From an uncultured Prevotella sp. (GTDB taxonomy: Bacteria; Bacteroidota; Bacteroidia; Bacteroidales; Bacteroidaceae), in contig CALZYS010000017.1 of NCBI GenBank assembly GCA_945830345.1, forward strand, positions 1-32,049: DNA of 32,049 nucleotides. The letters run 5' to 3'. Numbering within the stretch: position 1 is the stretch's first letter; each line of letters begins with the position of its first letter. Positions 9,601-16,467 of the stretch are shown in pieces. A model generated the notes under the pieces. That model saw nothing but the letters and a program-made list of their open reading frames with translations. It did not search any database and was not told where the DNA came from. Made by a program: the position numbers and the translations under genes.

Positions 9601-9824
9601 CCAACGCTTGACACAACAATCTGCGTCTTGCCCTTAGGCACGTTCAGGGTGAAGTTGCCGTCGAAGTCGGCGACACATCCCACGGAAGTGCCCTTCACCA
9701 TGATGGTCGCGCCGATGAGTGGTTCACCGAGCGTGGCATCGAGCACCTTACCCTTGAGCGTTGTCTGCGCCATGAGTGTCATGCTGGTTATGAGTGCTAA
9801 GAATAGCAATGCAATTTTTCTCAT
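6633..9824 (-). CDS. SusC/RagA-family TonB-dependent transporter
   Basis: 1063 residues. A signal peptide ends near residue 19 (LMAQ). Residues 21-105 form the carboxypeptidase-regulatory-like domain (LKGKVLDATLGEPLIGATI) typical of the SusC class, followed by the TonB-box-like stretch MDEVVVVGYG and the plug domain (to about 235, including LFIVDGVPFES and SIEVLKDASATAIYGSRGANG). The rest is a 22-strand type barrel ending in the aromatic terminus RTFTFGLGLTF. It imports mannan oligosaccharides with the SusD protein encoded next, powered by TonB/ExbBD located elsewhere. It is the first gene of its operon, about 30 nt after the predicted start of transcription. No break or truncation is seen. 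Confidence 0.95.
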   Translation of the reverse strand: MRKIALLFLALITSMTLMAQTTLKGKVLDATLGEPLIGATIMVKGTSVGCVADFDGNFTLNVPKGKTQIVVSSVGYQSQTINVSGRSNITVKLKEDSKMMDEVVVVGYGQMKKSDLSGALSQLKGEDMMKGGSIDIAHGMQGKIAGVNIQQSDGAPGGGISIVVRGTNSFSTSSQPLFIVDGVPFESGSTPSNGATTNEQQSNPLSFINPHDIESIEVLKDASATAIYGSRGANGVVLIQTKKGKAGKPKVEFNSTWGWQNISKKIDMLDPVTYATYINEQNLNDRYYNGSKSNILPYPGTWGYQYYTDGHPNYNTGKYTGAPEDYRNGGWFYDEYGNATQLATADWQDEIFQNAFQQDYNINVSGGDDRGYYSFSGNYADQKGIIKNSGYKRYALRANISRKVTDWLEVGTNQSFTSSTTDFANTLSFNTGVVRSALLFPPTYGPNMDTTTADDLNWLAANPGAYVRSAIDQLNGSNYFSSSFVQVKFLKNFTFRQNLGLGYNVQDRKSYYGRETQEGKTPINGKASVGHNTWKSLTAESILTYDNTFAKIHHLNVMGAFTLESSNWTNDQQVATNFPDDLTGANDLGRALDKATLSGDKGQQRLASFLGRVNYTLADKYILTASFRSDGSSKFTNENKWATFLSGALAWRASEEKFIKDLNIFSNLKFRISYGETGNQGIGSYRINSQLDTANFPFGGSLSSGSADISWRGPVDPNIKWETTKQWNAGIDFGWFKNRLTLTVDFYWKKTRDLLQEVIIAPSNGFSNMLTNTGNVTNKGLEITIGATPIDSKDWKWNLNGNIAFNKNSIGGLEGDQFARTLWYGADNIFIQRNGCPIGAIYGYVEDGFYDNIQEVRADPQYTNAKDAVALSKVGEIKYRDLNNDGAITEADRTIIGDTNPDFTFGLTNNISWKNLSLSFLLQGSVGNDIFNGNLMDVTVANIGNIPTEVYNSRWTADNYENAAWPKATAGYNRTFLLSDRYVEDGSYLKLKNITLSYRLPRPFPGLEQVLLSFTATNVFTISNYSWYDPEVNAFGNDSSRRGVDIYSYPSSRTFTFGLGLTF

Positions 9825-9860
9825 AATTTAAATTTTGGTTTTTACTTAGTTATTTTCGGT

Positions 9861-9896
9861 GCAAAGGTACGCAAAAATATTCATATACAATGATAT
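9861..9896 (-). promoter_or_regulatory. Promoter of the SusC operon
   Basis: On the minus strand TACCTTTGC (9861-9869) forms the -7 box, with TTG 18 bases upstream. The word ACAATGATAT ends at 9895, GATAT starting exactly 23 bases from the -7 box as in the two sister promoters. A second plus-strand GATACT starts 21 bp further on at 9913. Confidence 0.8.
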
Positions 9897-9971
9897 TATC
9901 TTGCTTATTTTTGATACTATACACGCAATTTAATGCTTTATACACAAAGAATACCGTTTTTTATAGCAAAT

Positions 9972-10004
9972 TTAAAAGTGTATATTCGCCACTTAACCGA
10001 TACT
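9972..10004 (-). promoter_or_regulatory. Candidate operator of the mannan regulon (SusC copy)
   Basis: A 33-bp block identical at 30 of 33 positions to 11240-11272. The core on the plus strand is TTCGCCACTTAACC, preceded by TTAAAAGTGTA and ending in GATACT. It starts 103 bp from the -7 box, against 102 bp in the other copy. It could bind an AraC-type output domain of a hybrid two-component regulator (inference). Confidence 0.65.
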
Positions 10005-10012
10005 TTTTCTAT

Positions 10013-10047
10013 ATATAAAAAAGGGTGGAACCATACGATTCCACCCT
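10013..10047 (-). terminator. Rho-independent terminator after the secreted two-repeat protein gene
   Basis: AGGGTGGAA (10022-10030) and TTCCACCCT (10039-10047) form a 9-bp stem with an 8-base loop. On the minus strand it is followed by six T and then ATATATAG. It ends the 10076-11080 transcript just before the SusC control region. Confidence 0.85.
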
Positions 10048-10075
10048 ATTATTTTTTATAATACCTTATTATATA

Positions 10076-11080
10076 TTACTTCATGTACTTCTTGCCGTTC
10101 ATGATGTAAATACCATTGCCGTTCTTAACACCAAGGAGGTTGTAGCGAACATTGCTCTGAGCTGCAGGAGCGGCAATCATGTTGCTGATGCCAGTGGCAA
10201 TCTCGTCATCAACTTCCTGCTTGGTCTTAGAAGTCAGATATACCTTCTTAACTTTGATAACAGTTTCGCCATCTGGAACTGATATAGTCTCGTCTTCTGG
10301 GTTTGACTTATACAGATTTTGATAAGCATACTGTTTAATAGAAGATATTGATGAGATATCATAGGTTGCAATATAAGCTGTTTCCGATGCAGGCAGTTCT
10401 ATCTCGAAGGCTTCGAAATTGATTTTTCCAAAACCAGTGACAGACTCAACCTCGATTACGGCAGTGTTGAAAGCTGAGATATCAGTAGCATCAAGCCACT
10501 TGCTATCCCATCCCCAGTCACCTGCTGCCAGGGTATGTGTTCCACCTTCACCATCGAGAACTAATACCTTCTCAATCTTGTCGGCCTCAGCCTTAGCTGC
10601 GAGATACTCTTCTTCTGTTGCGAAATAAACATCGGTGACATCAACAGTACCTGGAGTACCGGGGTCCTGCATAGCGATTGAGAACACCTTGTCACAGTAG
10701 TCGCCATTTAGTTCAATAGCCATAATACCTCCATTAACATTCAATACAAACTCCTGAGAACCTTCATTGAAATCAGGACCATATTTTCCAGCTGTACCCT
10801 TGCAGTTATACTGTACGATAGCCTTCATCTTGGCGCAAGTGGCAGCACTGTACTCAAAAACCACATATTCATGCTCAGAAGCATCAAAATAAGTTACGCC
10901 AGAGTCATCTGCTGTGCCATCGCCATTGTTGATTACTTTACCCTGACCAAGAGTGGTAATGGTATTCCATCCCCAACCACCGAATGTTAATGTACCAGGT
11001 GTGAATCCAGGAACAGTTTCCTTGGCACTAACTGTCAAAGCGCAGAGCGCTGCAGCTACAATAGTAAATAATTTTTTCAT
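10076..11080 (-). CDS. Secreted protein with two repeated beta-rich domains, function unknown
   Basis: 334 residues; I do not recognise a named family. The signal peptide ends near residue 19 (LTVSA). Two halves look related: residues 30-166 begin LTFGGWGWNT and end DVTDVYFATEEEY, and residues 172-295 begin HTLAAGDWGWDS and end VIKVKKVYLTSKT. Each carries a WGW aromatic cluster and Val/Ile-rich alternating strands, consistent with a beta-sandwich that could bind sugar (inference). The tail RYNLLGVKNGNGIYIMNGKKYMK-like end (312-334, key part GIYIMNGKK) resembles short C-terminal tails common on secreted Prevotella proteins. No catalytic motif is seen and there is no lipobox. The gene shares promoter and upstream element with the SusC operon, so it belongs to the mannan regulon; a terminator follows it. 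Confidence 0.75.
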   Translation of the reverse strand: MKKLFTIVAAALCALTVSAKETVPGFTPGTLTFGGWGWNTITTLGQGKVINNGDGTADDSGVTYFDASEHEYVVFEYSAATCAKMKAIVQYNCKGTAGKYGPDFNEGSQEFVLNVNGGIMAIELNGDYCDKVFSIAMQDPGTPGTVDVTDVYFATEEEYLAAKAEADKIEKVLVLDGEGGTHTLAAGDWGWDSKWLDATDISAFNTAVIEVESVTGFGKINFEAFEIELPASETAYIATYDISSISSIKQYAYQNLYKSNPEDETISVPDGETVIKVKKVYLTSKTKQEVDDEIATGISNMIAAPAAQSNVRYNLLGVKNGNGIYIMNGKKYMK

Positions 11081-11129
11081 AAGCTTTTAAATTTTTATTA
11101 GTGTATAATTCTTGTTATGTTATTCGGTT

Positions 11130-11166
11130 GCAAAGGTACGCATAAAATTTGAAATACAATGATACT
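11130..11166 (-). promoter_or_regulatory. Promoter of the secreted two-repeat protein gene
   Basis: Minus-strand TACCTTTGC (11130-11138) with TTG 18 bases upstream, and ACAATGATACT ending at 11166. A second GATACT starts 21 bp on, at 11182, the same step as at the SusC promoter. About 150 bp of this region can be aligned with the SusC promoter region. Confidence 0.8.
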
Positions 11167-11239
11167 TTTTTGCCCTATTTCGATACTTTTAAAGCAAATG
11201 GTGCTAATTATGAATGTTTTAACATATTTTCTTGCAAAA

Positions 11240-11272
11240 TTAAAAGTGTACTTTCGCCACTTAACCAATACT
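11240..11272. promoter_or_regulatory. Candidate operator of the mannan regulon, shared by two divergent genes
   Basis: Second copy of the 33-bp block (30/33 identical to 9972-10004; core TTCGCCACTTAACC). It sits 102 bp from the minus-strand -7 box and about 60 bp upstream of the plus-strand -7 box of the second GH26 gene, so one site could serve both directions. Confidence 0.6.
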
Positions 11273-11307
11273 ATTTTATCTAATGCTGACACTATTGTGA
11301 CATTTCC

Positions 11308-11339
11308 TTGGACAATTCAATTTTTTGTCTTATCTTTGC
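11308..11339 (+). promoter_or_regulatory. Promoter of the second GH26 gene
   Basis: TATCTTTGC at 11331-11339 fits the -7 box; TTG at 11308-11310 lies 20 bases upstream. The ATG follows 36 bp later. The ACAATGATAC element of the three minus-strand promoters is not found at the matching distance here. Confidence 0.65.
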
Positions 11340-11375
11340 ACCACCTTATTAATAATAATATAAATAAAAACAAGT

Positions 11376-12530
11376 ATGAAAAAGATTATTCTATCATTGG
11401 CGATGGCTGCTGCCATTATCTCGTGCAACAGCTCAAAGACTGTTGACGACCCTTTGGCTGAGAGCGGACGCACACAGCGCACGGAGAATCTCTTGGCTAA
11501 TCTAAAGAACATTTCGGAAAACGGTTATCTCGTAGGTCATCAGGATGCCACAGTGTATGGCGTAGGATGGGTGGGAGACAACGACCGCTCTGACGTGAAG
11601 AGCGTATGCAACGACTATCCCGCTGTTTTTGGCTTCGACTTGGGACATCTCGAACTTGGAGACTCTGTGAATCTCGACGGGGTGCCATTCGACAGAATGA
11701 AGCAGGAGATTATTAAGCAATATAACAGAGGCGGAATGGTTTCTCTCAGTTGGCATCTCGACAACCCTCTCACTGGTGGTTCGGCATGGGTTAAGCCCGA
11801 CTCGCTCACCGACCAGGAGAAGCAGACCGTGGCTTCGGTGCTCGAAGGTGGACAGTGCCACGAGAAATTCCTCGGTTGGCTCGACACTCTCGCCTCATTC
11901 CTCAATTCGCTGCAAACGGAAAAAGGTGTGAAGGTGCCTGTACTCTTCCGCCCGTGGCATGAGCACACAGGCAGCTGGTTCTGGTGGGGACAGAATCTCT
12001 GTACCACCGAGCAGTATAAGGCTTTGTGGAAACTCACTGAGGACAGACTGAAGGAAAAAGGTGTCACCAATGTGCTCTATGCTTATTCTCCCGGCACTGA
12101 GTTTGCCGGCGATGCCGAGAAATATCTTGAGCGTTGGCCTGGCGACGAGCTTGTGGATATGATAGGTTTCGACACATATTGCACCAACAATCCCGAGGAC
12201 ACCACTGCCATCAACAACTACCGCAACGGTCTCGACATCGGTCTTAAGACTATCTGCGAGATTGCCAAGCAGCACAACGTAGTGCCTGTGTTGAGCGAGA
12301 CTGGTATGGAGAGCTTGGGAATGGAAAACTGGTGGACAGAGGTGCTTATGCCTGTGCTCAACAAATATCCCATCGCCTACGTCCTCCTGTGGCGCAACGC
12401 CCACGACAAGCCAGGGCATTTCTATATGCCCTATCCCGGACAGAAGACTGTCAGCGACTTCGTCAAGTTCTACAAAGACAAGCACACTCTCTTCCTAAAG
12501 GACATCAATGGTTTGTATCTGCAGAAATAA
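11376..12530 (+). CDS. GH26 beta-mannanase lipoprotein, second copy
   Basis: 384 residues. The lipobox ends at Cys17 (AAAIISC), followed by NSSKTVDD; the first acidic residue comes late, so a periplasmic location is as likely as the surface. Nearly the whole chain is one GH26 barrel, without the Ig-like domain of the other copy. The acid/base is Glu196 in FRPWHEHTGSWFWWG and the nucleophile is Glu308 in VLSETG. GHQDATVYGVGW near residue 54 is typical of the compact Bacteroides GH26 enzymes that release mannobiose. It is divergent from the secreted two-repeat protein and followed by a bidirectional hairpin. A division of labour (this copy trims imported oligosaccharides) is inferred from known mannan loci. 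Confidence 0.92.
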   Translation: MKKIILSLAMAAAIISCNSSKTVDDPLAESGRTQRTENLLANLKNISENGYLVGHQDATVYGVGWVGDNDRSDVKSVCNDYPAVFGFDLGHLELGDSVNLDGVPFDRMKQEIIKQYNRGGMVSLSWHLDNPLTGGSAWVKPDSLTDQEKQTVASVLEGGQCHEKFLGWLDTLASFLNSLQTEKGVKVPVLFRPWHEHTGSWFWWGQNLCTTEQYKALWKLTEDRLKEKGVTNVLYAYSPGTEFAGDAEKYLERWPGDELVDMIGFDTYCTNNPEDTTAINNYRNGLDIGLKTICEIAKQHNVVPVLSETGMESLGMENWWTEVLMPVLNKYPIAYVLLWRNAHDKPGHFYMPYPGQKTVSDFVKFYKDKHTLFLKDINGLYLQK

Positions 12531-12550
12531 TACAATCTTCTATATCAAAA

Positions 12551-12578
12551 AGGGGCGATGAAACTATTCATCGCCCTT
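12551..12578. terminator. Bidirectional hairpin between convergent genes
   Basis: GGGCGATGAA (12553-12562) pairs with TTCATCGCCC (12567-12576) around the loop ACTA. On the minus strand CTTTTTGATA follows; on the plus strand TTGTTTGT follows. It can end both the GH26 and the permease transcripts. Confidence 0.85.
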
Positions 12579-12591
12579 GTTTGTATCTATC

Positions 12592-13479
12592 TTAATGTGT
12601 TCCAGTCCTTCGCGTCTGTAGCAACACACTCAGTATTACGAGTGATATGCCGACGTAGAATGAGAGGTTGAGCTCGCGTGCCTCTCCGAAGAAGAGGAAT
12701 GCGAGGAGGATGGTGTAGCATGGCTCAAGGTTGTAGGTGAGATTGACGGTGAACGCCGACAACTGCTTGAGTGCCTGAATCTGCAGCAGATACATGCCTA
12801 TGGTGCAGAACAGGGCATGGCAAAGCATCCACCAGAGGTTGCTGCCCTCGGGAATCACCACTACGGGTTGTTGCGAGGGGAACACCATCAGATAAAGCGG
12901 TATGATGAGGCTCACGCCCACAATTCCGCCACTCATCTGATACATCAGCATTGTGCGCGACCTTACTCCCACGCTCACCTTCTTATTAAATATGGCATAC
13001 AGGGCGCACACTGCCGACGACACCACACCGATGGCTATACCATAGCGATAGCGAGCGTCGAAGGAGAAGATGCACAGCAGTCCAGCCACCGTGATGAGCG
13101 ACAGGAGCAGTTCCGCCCACGACACCTTGCGGCGAAACACTATCGGTTCGAAGATGGCGGTGAAGAAGCCCACGAGGGCAAAGCATACCACACCTATCGA
13201 CACGTTGCTCGCCTTGATAGAACTGTAGAACAGCATCCAGTGAAGCCCCAACAGTGCTCCGCATCCCGATATCTGCAGGAACTTCTTCCATCCCACGCGT
13301 GGCAAACCAGTGAACACCACGAGTATCAACGATGTGAACAGCATGCGATACCACACAATATCTACCTCGTTGAGCGTTATCAGTTTACCGAACAATCCCG
13401 TAAATCCTGCCAACATCACACTGATATGCAACTGCCAGAATGCCTTTCTTTTGTTGTTTTCTGTTTCCTTCTTATCCAT
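12592..13479 (-). CDS. EamA/DMT-family drug/metabolite permease
   Basis: 295 residues with about ten hydrophobic segments arranged as two EamA halves (about 15-145 and 150-290), the usual layout and length for drug/metabolite transporters of the inner membrane. The first half contains GLFGKLITLNEVDIVWYRMLFT and the second YAIFNKKVSVGVRSRTMLMYQ and YNLEPCYTILLAFLFFGE, which are the common EamA signatures. The substrate cannot be told from sequence; related proteins export amino acids, nucleotides or sugars. It is a single gene with its own promoter and shares a bidirectional terminator with the mannanase gene. A role in the mannan locus is not supported. Confidence 0.85.
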   Translation of the reverse strand: MDKKETENNKRKAFWQLHISVMLAGFTGLFGKLITLNEVDIVWYRMLFTSLILVVFTGLPRVGWKKFLQISGCGALLGLHWMLFYSSIKASNVSIGVVCFALVGFFTAIFEPIVFRRKVSWAELLLSLITVAGLLCIFSFDARYRYGIAIGVVSSAVCALYAIFNKKVSVGVRSRTMLMYQMSGGIVGVSLIIPLYLMVFPSQQPVVVIPEGSNLWWMLCHALFCTIGMYLLQIQALKQLSAFTVNLTYNLEPCYTILLAFLFFGEARELNLSFYVGISLVILSVLLQTRRTGTH

Positions 13480-13496
13480 TGTTTCTGATATTTAGT

Positions 13497-13528
13497 GCGA
13501 AGGTACAACAAATTCTTCAAATCACCAA
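13497..13528 (-). promoter_or_regulatory. Probable promoter of the EamA permease gene
   Basis: Minus-strand TACCTTCGC (13497-13505) is one base off the -7 consensus, and TTG lies 20 bases upstream. It is 18 bp from the start codon. Confidence 0.5.
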
Positions 13529-13578
13529 CATTTCTTTAGAAAAACTTGCGGATAGCTACATTTTGTACTATTGAGACC

Positions 13579-13697
13579 GTAGGATAAAATGGTTAAAAAA
13601 CAATAACTTTGTAGGAAAAGTATAGTTTTGCTTGCTTATTTTATAGGAAAAGTGTATTTTTGCAGGGTCAAAAATGATGGAAAAGTGTAAATTGTAT
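13579..13697 (+). promoter_or_regulatory. Iterated GGAAAAGT repeats with two -7 boxes upstream of the AlaX-like gene
   Basis: Copies of TAGGAAAAGTRTA occur with GG at 13614, 13646 and 13679, and a decayed copy at 13582, so the period is 32, 32 and 33 bp. The copy at 13646 contains TATTTTTGC (13655-13663), a good -7 box with TTG 20 bases upstream; the copy at 13614 contains TAGTTTTGC, a second possible -7 box. The ATG lies 48 bp after the stronger box. Confidence 0.55.
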
Positions 13698-13711
13698 AGA
13701 AAAATATAATA

Positions 13712-14188
13712 ATGGAACAACCAGTATTGAATGAACACAACAAGAGTGAGCATCATCCGTCACATACCGCCGAACATCTGCTCAACCAGACTATGGTTAG
13801 GATGTTCGGATGCGAGAGGTCGAAGAATGCCCACATAGAGAGAAAAAAGAGCAAGATCAACTTCGATTTGCCCAAATGTCCGTCGGCAGAACAGATAGCG
13901 GATATTGAGAGGACTATAAATGAGTTGATTTCTGCCAACCTGCCCGTGACATACGAGTTTGTCACACGCGACAATATCCCAGAAGGAGTAAAACTCGACA
14001 AACTGCCTGAGGACGCAAGCGAAACACTGCGCCTCGTGAGAATTGGAGAATATGATGTCTGTCCGTGCATCGGTCAGCATGTGGAATCCACTGGGGCAAT
14101 CGGCTCATTCCGCATCACCAGTACAAGCTATAACGAAGGGTCGTTCCGCATAGTATTTAGAGTGAGCCCAACGGCCGACAACGAGTAG
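13712..14188 (+). CDS. Free-standing AlaX-type alanyl-tRNA editing protein
   Basis: 158 residues resembling the editing (tRNA_SAD) domain of alanyl-tRNA synthetase without the rest of the enzyme. The four zinc-site residues are present: His18 and His22 in HTAEH, and Cys119 and His123 in CPCIGQH, followed by the usual STGAIGSF. Such proteins deacylate tRNA(Ala) wrongly charged with serine or glycine in the cytosol. The chain is short and lacks the glycine-rich N-terminal domain of longer AlaX forms. Its stop codon is one base from the stop codon of the convergent ABC permease gene. The tRNA specificity is taken from the family. Confidence 0.82.
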   Translation: MEQPVLNEHNKSEHHPSHTAEHLLNQTMVRMFGCERSKNAHIERKKSKINFDLPKCPSAEQIADIERTINELISANLPVTYEFVTRDNIPEGVKLDKLPEDASETLRLVRIGEYDVCPCIGQHVESTGAIGSFRITSTSYNEGSFRIVFRVSPTADNE

Positions 14189-14189
14189 G

Positions 14190-15272
14190 CTAATGGTTCT
14201 TCCTGTAGCTCATGATAGCCCACATGCCCATGACAGAGGCTATGCAGAGGAGAGCCAAGAGCTGGTGGGCAACACTATGTAAAGAGCCTCCACGCACGAA
14301 TACGGTGCGGATGGCCTCGACGAAATAGTGCATTGGATTGACATAGGTGGTGAGGTATGCCATGTCAGGCATGGAACGCGTGGGAGTGAACAAGCCGCTG
14401 AGCAAGAGCATGTACACCACAAAGAACCACATCACGAAGATGGCCTGCTGCATGGTGTCGCTATAATTGGAGATGATGAGCCCGAAACTGCTCCAGAAGA
14501 GTGCCAACAGCATTGCCAAGGCAAAGACAATCCATAGGGGACCCTGACAGGTGATGTCATATATCAACCACGACAGTACAAGACATACAACGACGATAAA
14601 CAAGGCTATCAACCAATAAGGAATGAGTTTGGCAAGGATAAACGCCCACTTCGGCACTGGGGTTACGTTTATCTGTTCGATGGTGCCAGCCTCCTTTTCG
14701 CCCACGATGTTGAGAGTGGGCAGGAATCCGCACATCAGCATCATCACCATGGCAAAGAGGGCTGGAATCATAAACACCTTGTAATTCAGATGCTTATTAT
14801 ATAAGAATAAGGTGGAAATCTTCGACTGCATTGCCGCCACGGAGGGATTGACCTTCATGGTGACAATCTGCGAGAGATAGGCACTACCCATCGAACCTTT
14901 TGTGCCATTGACGGCATTGGCTGCAATAAGCACCTGAGGATTGCGCTTCTGAATTAACTCTCGACTGAAATGTTGCGGTATCACCATCACCACGTCGGCA
15001 TCCATCTTCTCGATGTCCTTGAGGGCGGCATCGTATGTAGGTTTCTGCCCGTTGAAGATGAAATAGTTGCTTGCCTCAATGCTCTGCACGAGTTGGCGAG
15101 AGAGGGTGGAACGGTCGTTATCCACCACATCTACACGTATGTTCTTCACCTCCTGGTTCATCACCCACGGCATGACGCACATCATCATTATCGGGAAGAT
15201 GATGATGAGACGAGGCAGAAACGCATTGCGGCGTATCTGCAGGAATTCCTTTTGAATTAAATATTTCAGCAT
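14190..15272 (-). CDS. ABC-2 type permease (YbhR-like), last gene of the efflux operon
   Basis: 360 residues. One N-terminal membrane segment (about 20-40) is followed by a large extracytoplasmic domain (about 45-165), then five membrane segments, the layout of ABC-2 exporters of the YhhJ/YbhR class. The motif GEKEAGTIEQINVTPVP lies on the cytoplasmic side before the third segment, as in relatives. The start codon overlaps the end of the preceding permease gene (ATGCTGA), which indicates translational coupling and a heterodimeric channel. The substrate is unknown; family members export drugs, dyes or ions. The gene converges tightly on the AlaX-like gene with no room for a terminator. Confidence 0.88.
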   Translation of the reverse strand: MLKYLIQKEFLQIRRNAFLPRLIIIFPIMMMCVMPWVMNQEVKNIRVDVVDNDRSTLSRQLVQSIEASNYFIFNGQKPTYDAALKDIEKMDADVVMVIPQHFSRELIQKRNPQVLIAANAVNGTKGSMGSAYLSQIVTMKVNPSVAAMQSKISTLFLYNKHLNYKVFMIPALFAMVMMLMCGFLPTLNIVGEKEAGTIEQINVTPVPKWAFILAKLIPYWLIALFIVVVCLVLSWLIYDITCQGPLWIVFALAMLLALFWSSFGLIISNYSDTMQQAIFVMWFFVVYMLLLSGLFTPTRSMPDMAYLTTYVNPMHYFVEAIRTVFVRGGSLHSVAHQLLALLCIASVMGMWAIMSYRKNH

Positions 15273-16324
15273 AACCTTTTCTTGAATTTAGCGAGTGCCA
15301 CAATCAGAATAAATAATGCCATCGCCGAGAGAATGACAATCTCACGGACGACATTGCTGATATCCACACCCATTATCATGAGTTTGCGCATGGCTTGTAT
15401 GTAATACCGCGGAGGCACAACGGCGGCAATCCACTGCAATATCTCCGGCATCGACTCCACGGGGAAAATCATGCCCGAGAGCATCACTATCGGAACAAGC
15501 AGCACCATAGCAGAGAGCAACAGGGCCATAAGTTGGGTGGTGGCGATGTTGGAGATGAGCAATCCAAGCGAGAGGGCGAGGATGATATATATGGTGGAGA
15601 CTATATATATCCATACAACACTTCCCGCCAACGGTACATCGAGCACATAGCGCGCCATGAGCAGGATGGTGGTGAGAATGGCGAAGGCAAGTACGAGATA
15701 TGGCACCACCTTGGCCATTATTATCATAAGCGGACGCACAGGCGACACGAGCAGAACCTCCATCGTGCCACGCTCTTTCTCGCGCACAATAGATATGGAT
15801 GTCATCATGGCGCATACGAGCATAAGTAGCATACCAAGAATAGCCGGAACAAAGTTGTAGGCTGAGCGCATCTGGGGGTTATATAGCAGCTTGGCATTGA
15901 CTATGCCTCCCGATGAATTGACTATTACGTTCGAGGCATAGTTAGTCCATTGCTGCGCCATATTCGGGTCGGCACCATCCACAACAAACTGTATGCCAGA
16001 GTGTTTAGAGGCTAAGTCGGGTGCGAACACCACTGCCATGTCCGCCTTCTGATTGCGTATGAGCAGTTCGGCATCACGAGGTGTCGCAACTGTTTGGGTT
16101 ATGGTGAAATATTCCGATTGCGAGAGTCGCTCCACTGCACTCTGTGTCTGCGTATCCATCTGCGAGGTGACAACGATGGTGCGCACGTTCTCCACGTCGG
16201 TAGTGATGGCAAAGCCGAAGAGCAGCATCAACACCACCGGCATACCGAAGAGTATGAGCATCGTACGCTTGTCGCGCAAGATATGCCAAGCTTCTTTTCT
16301 TACAAATGATATAAAATTATTCAT
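15266..16324 (-). CDS. ABC-2 type permease (YbhS-like)
   Basis: 352 residues, with the same plan as the next permease: membrane segment at about 23-42, large external domain to about 165, then five membrane helices. The cytoplasmic coupling motif is VREKERGTMEVLLVSPVRP (around 182-200). It pairs with the overlapping downstream permease to form the membrane part of the exporter. It is separated from the ATPase gene by a 140-bp spacer that carries a large inverted array of AGTTAT repeats. Confidence 0.88.
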   Translation of the reverse strand: MNNFISFVRKEAWHILRDKRTMLILFGMPVVLMLLFGFAITTDVENVRTIVVTSQMDTQTQSAVERLSQSEYFTITQTVATPRDAELLIRNQKADMAVVFAPDLASKHSGIQFVVDGADPNMAQQWTNYASNVIVNSSGGIVNAKLLYNPQMRSAYNFVPAILGMLLMLVCAMMTSISIVREKERGTMEVLLVSPVRPLMIIMAKVVPYLVLAFAILTTILLMARYVLDVPLAGSVVWIYIVSTIYIILALSLGLLISNIATTQLMALLLSAMVLLVPIVMLSGMIFPVESMPEILQWIAAVVPPRYYIQAMRKLMIMGVDISNVVREIVILSAMALFILIVALAKFKKRLC

Positions 16325-16338
16325 ATTATTCTTTTTTT

Positions 16339-16467
16339 GGAGTTATGAGGGGAAGTTATTGGGAAGTTATGAGGGGAAGTTATGATGAGCCAAATGTCTC
16401 TACTCAGAGAGTAATGGCCTTTTAACTCCCCATTATAACTCCTTAATATAACTCCCCTTTATAACTA
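16339..16467 (-). repeat. Inverted array of AGTTAT repeats between ATPase and permease genes
   Basis: The left arm (16339-16384) holds four units of AGTTATGAGGGGA type; the right arm (16422-16467) holds four units in the opposite orientation (TAACTCCCC type). The arms surround a 37-base centre with its own small hairpin (CTCT/AGAG). In the operon transcript this can fold into a long imperfect stem between the ATPase and permease genes. The array begins at the ATPase stop codon. Confidence 0.75.
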
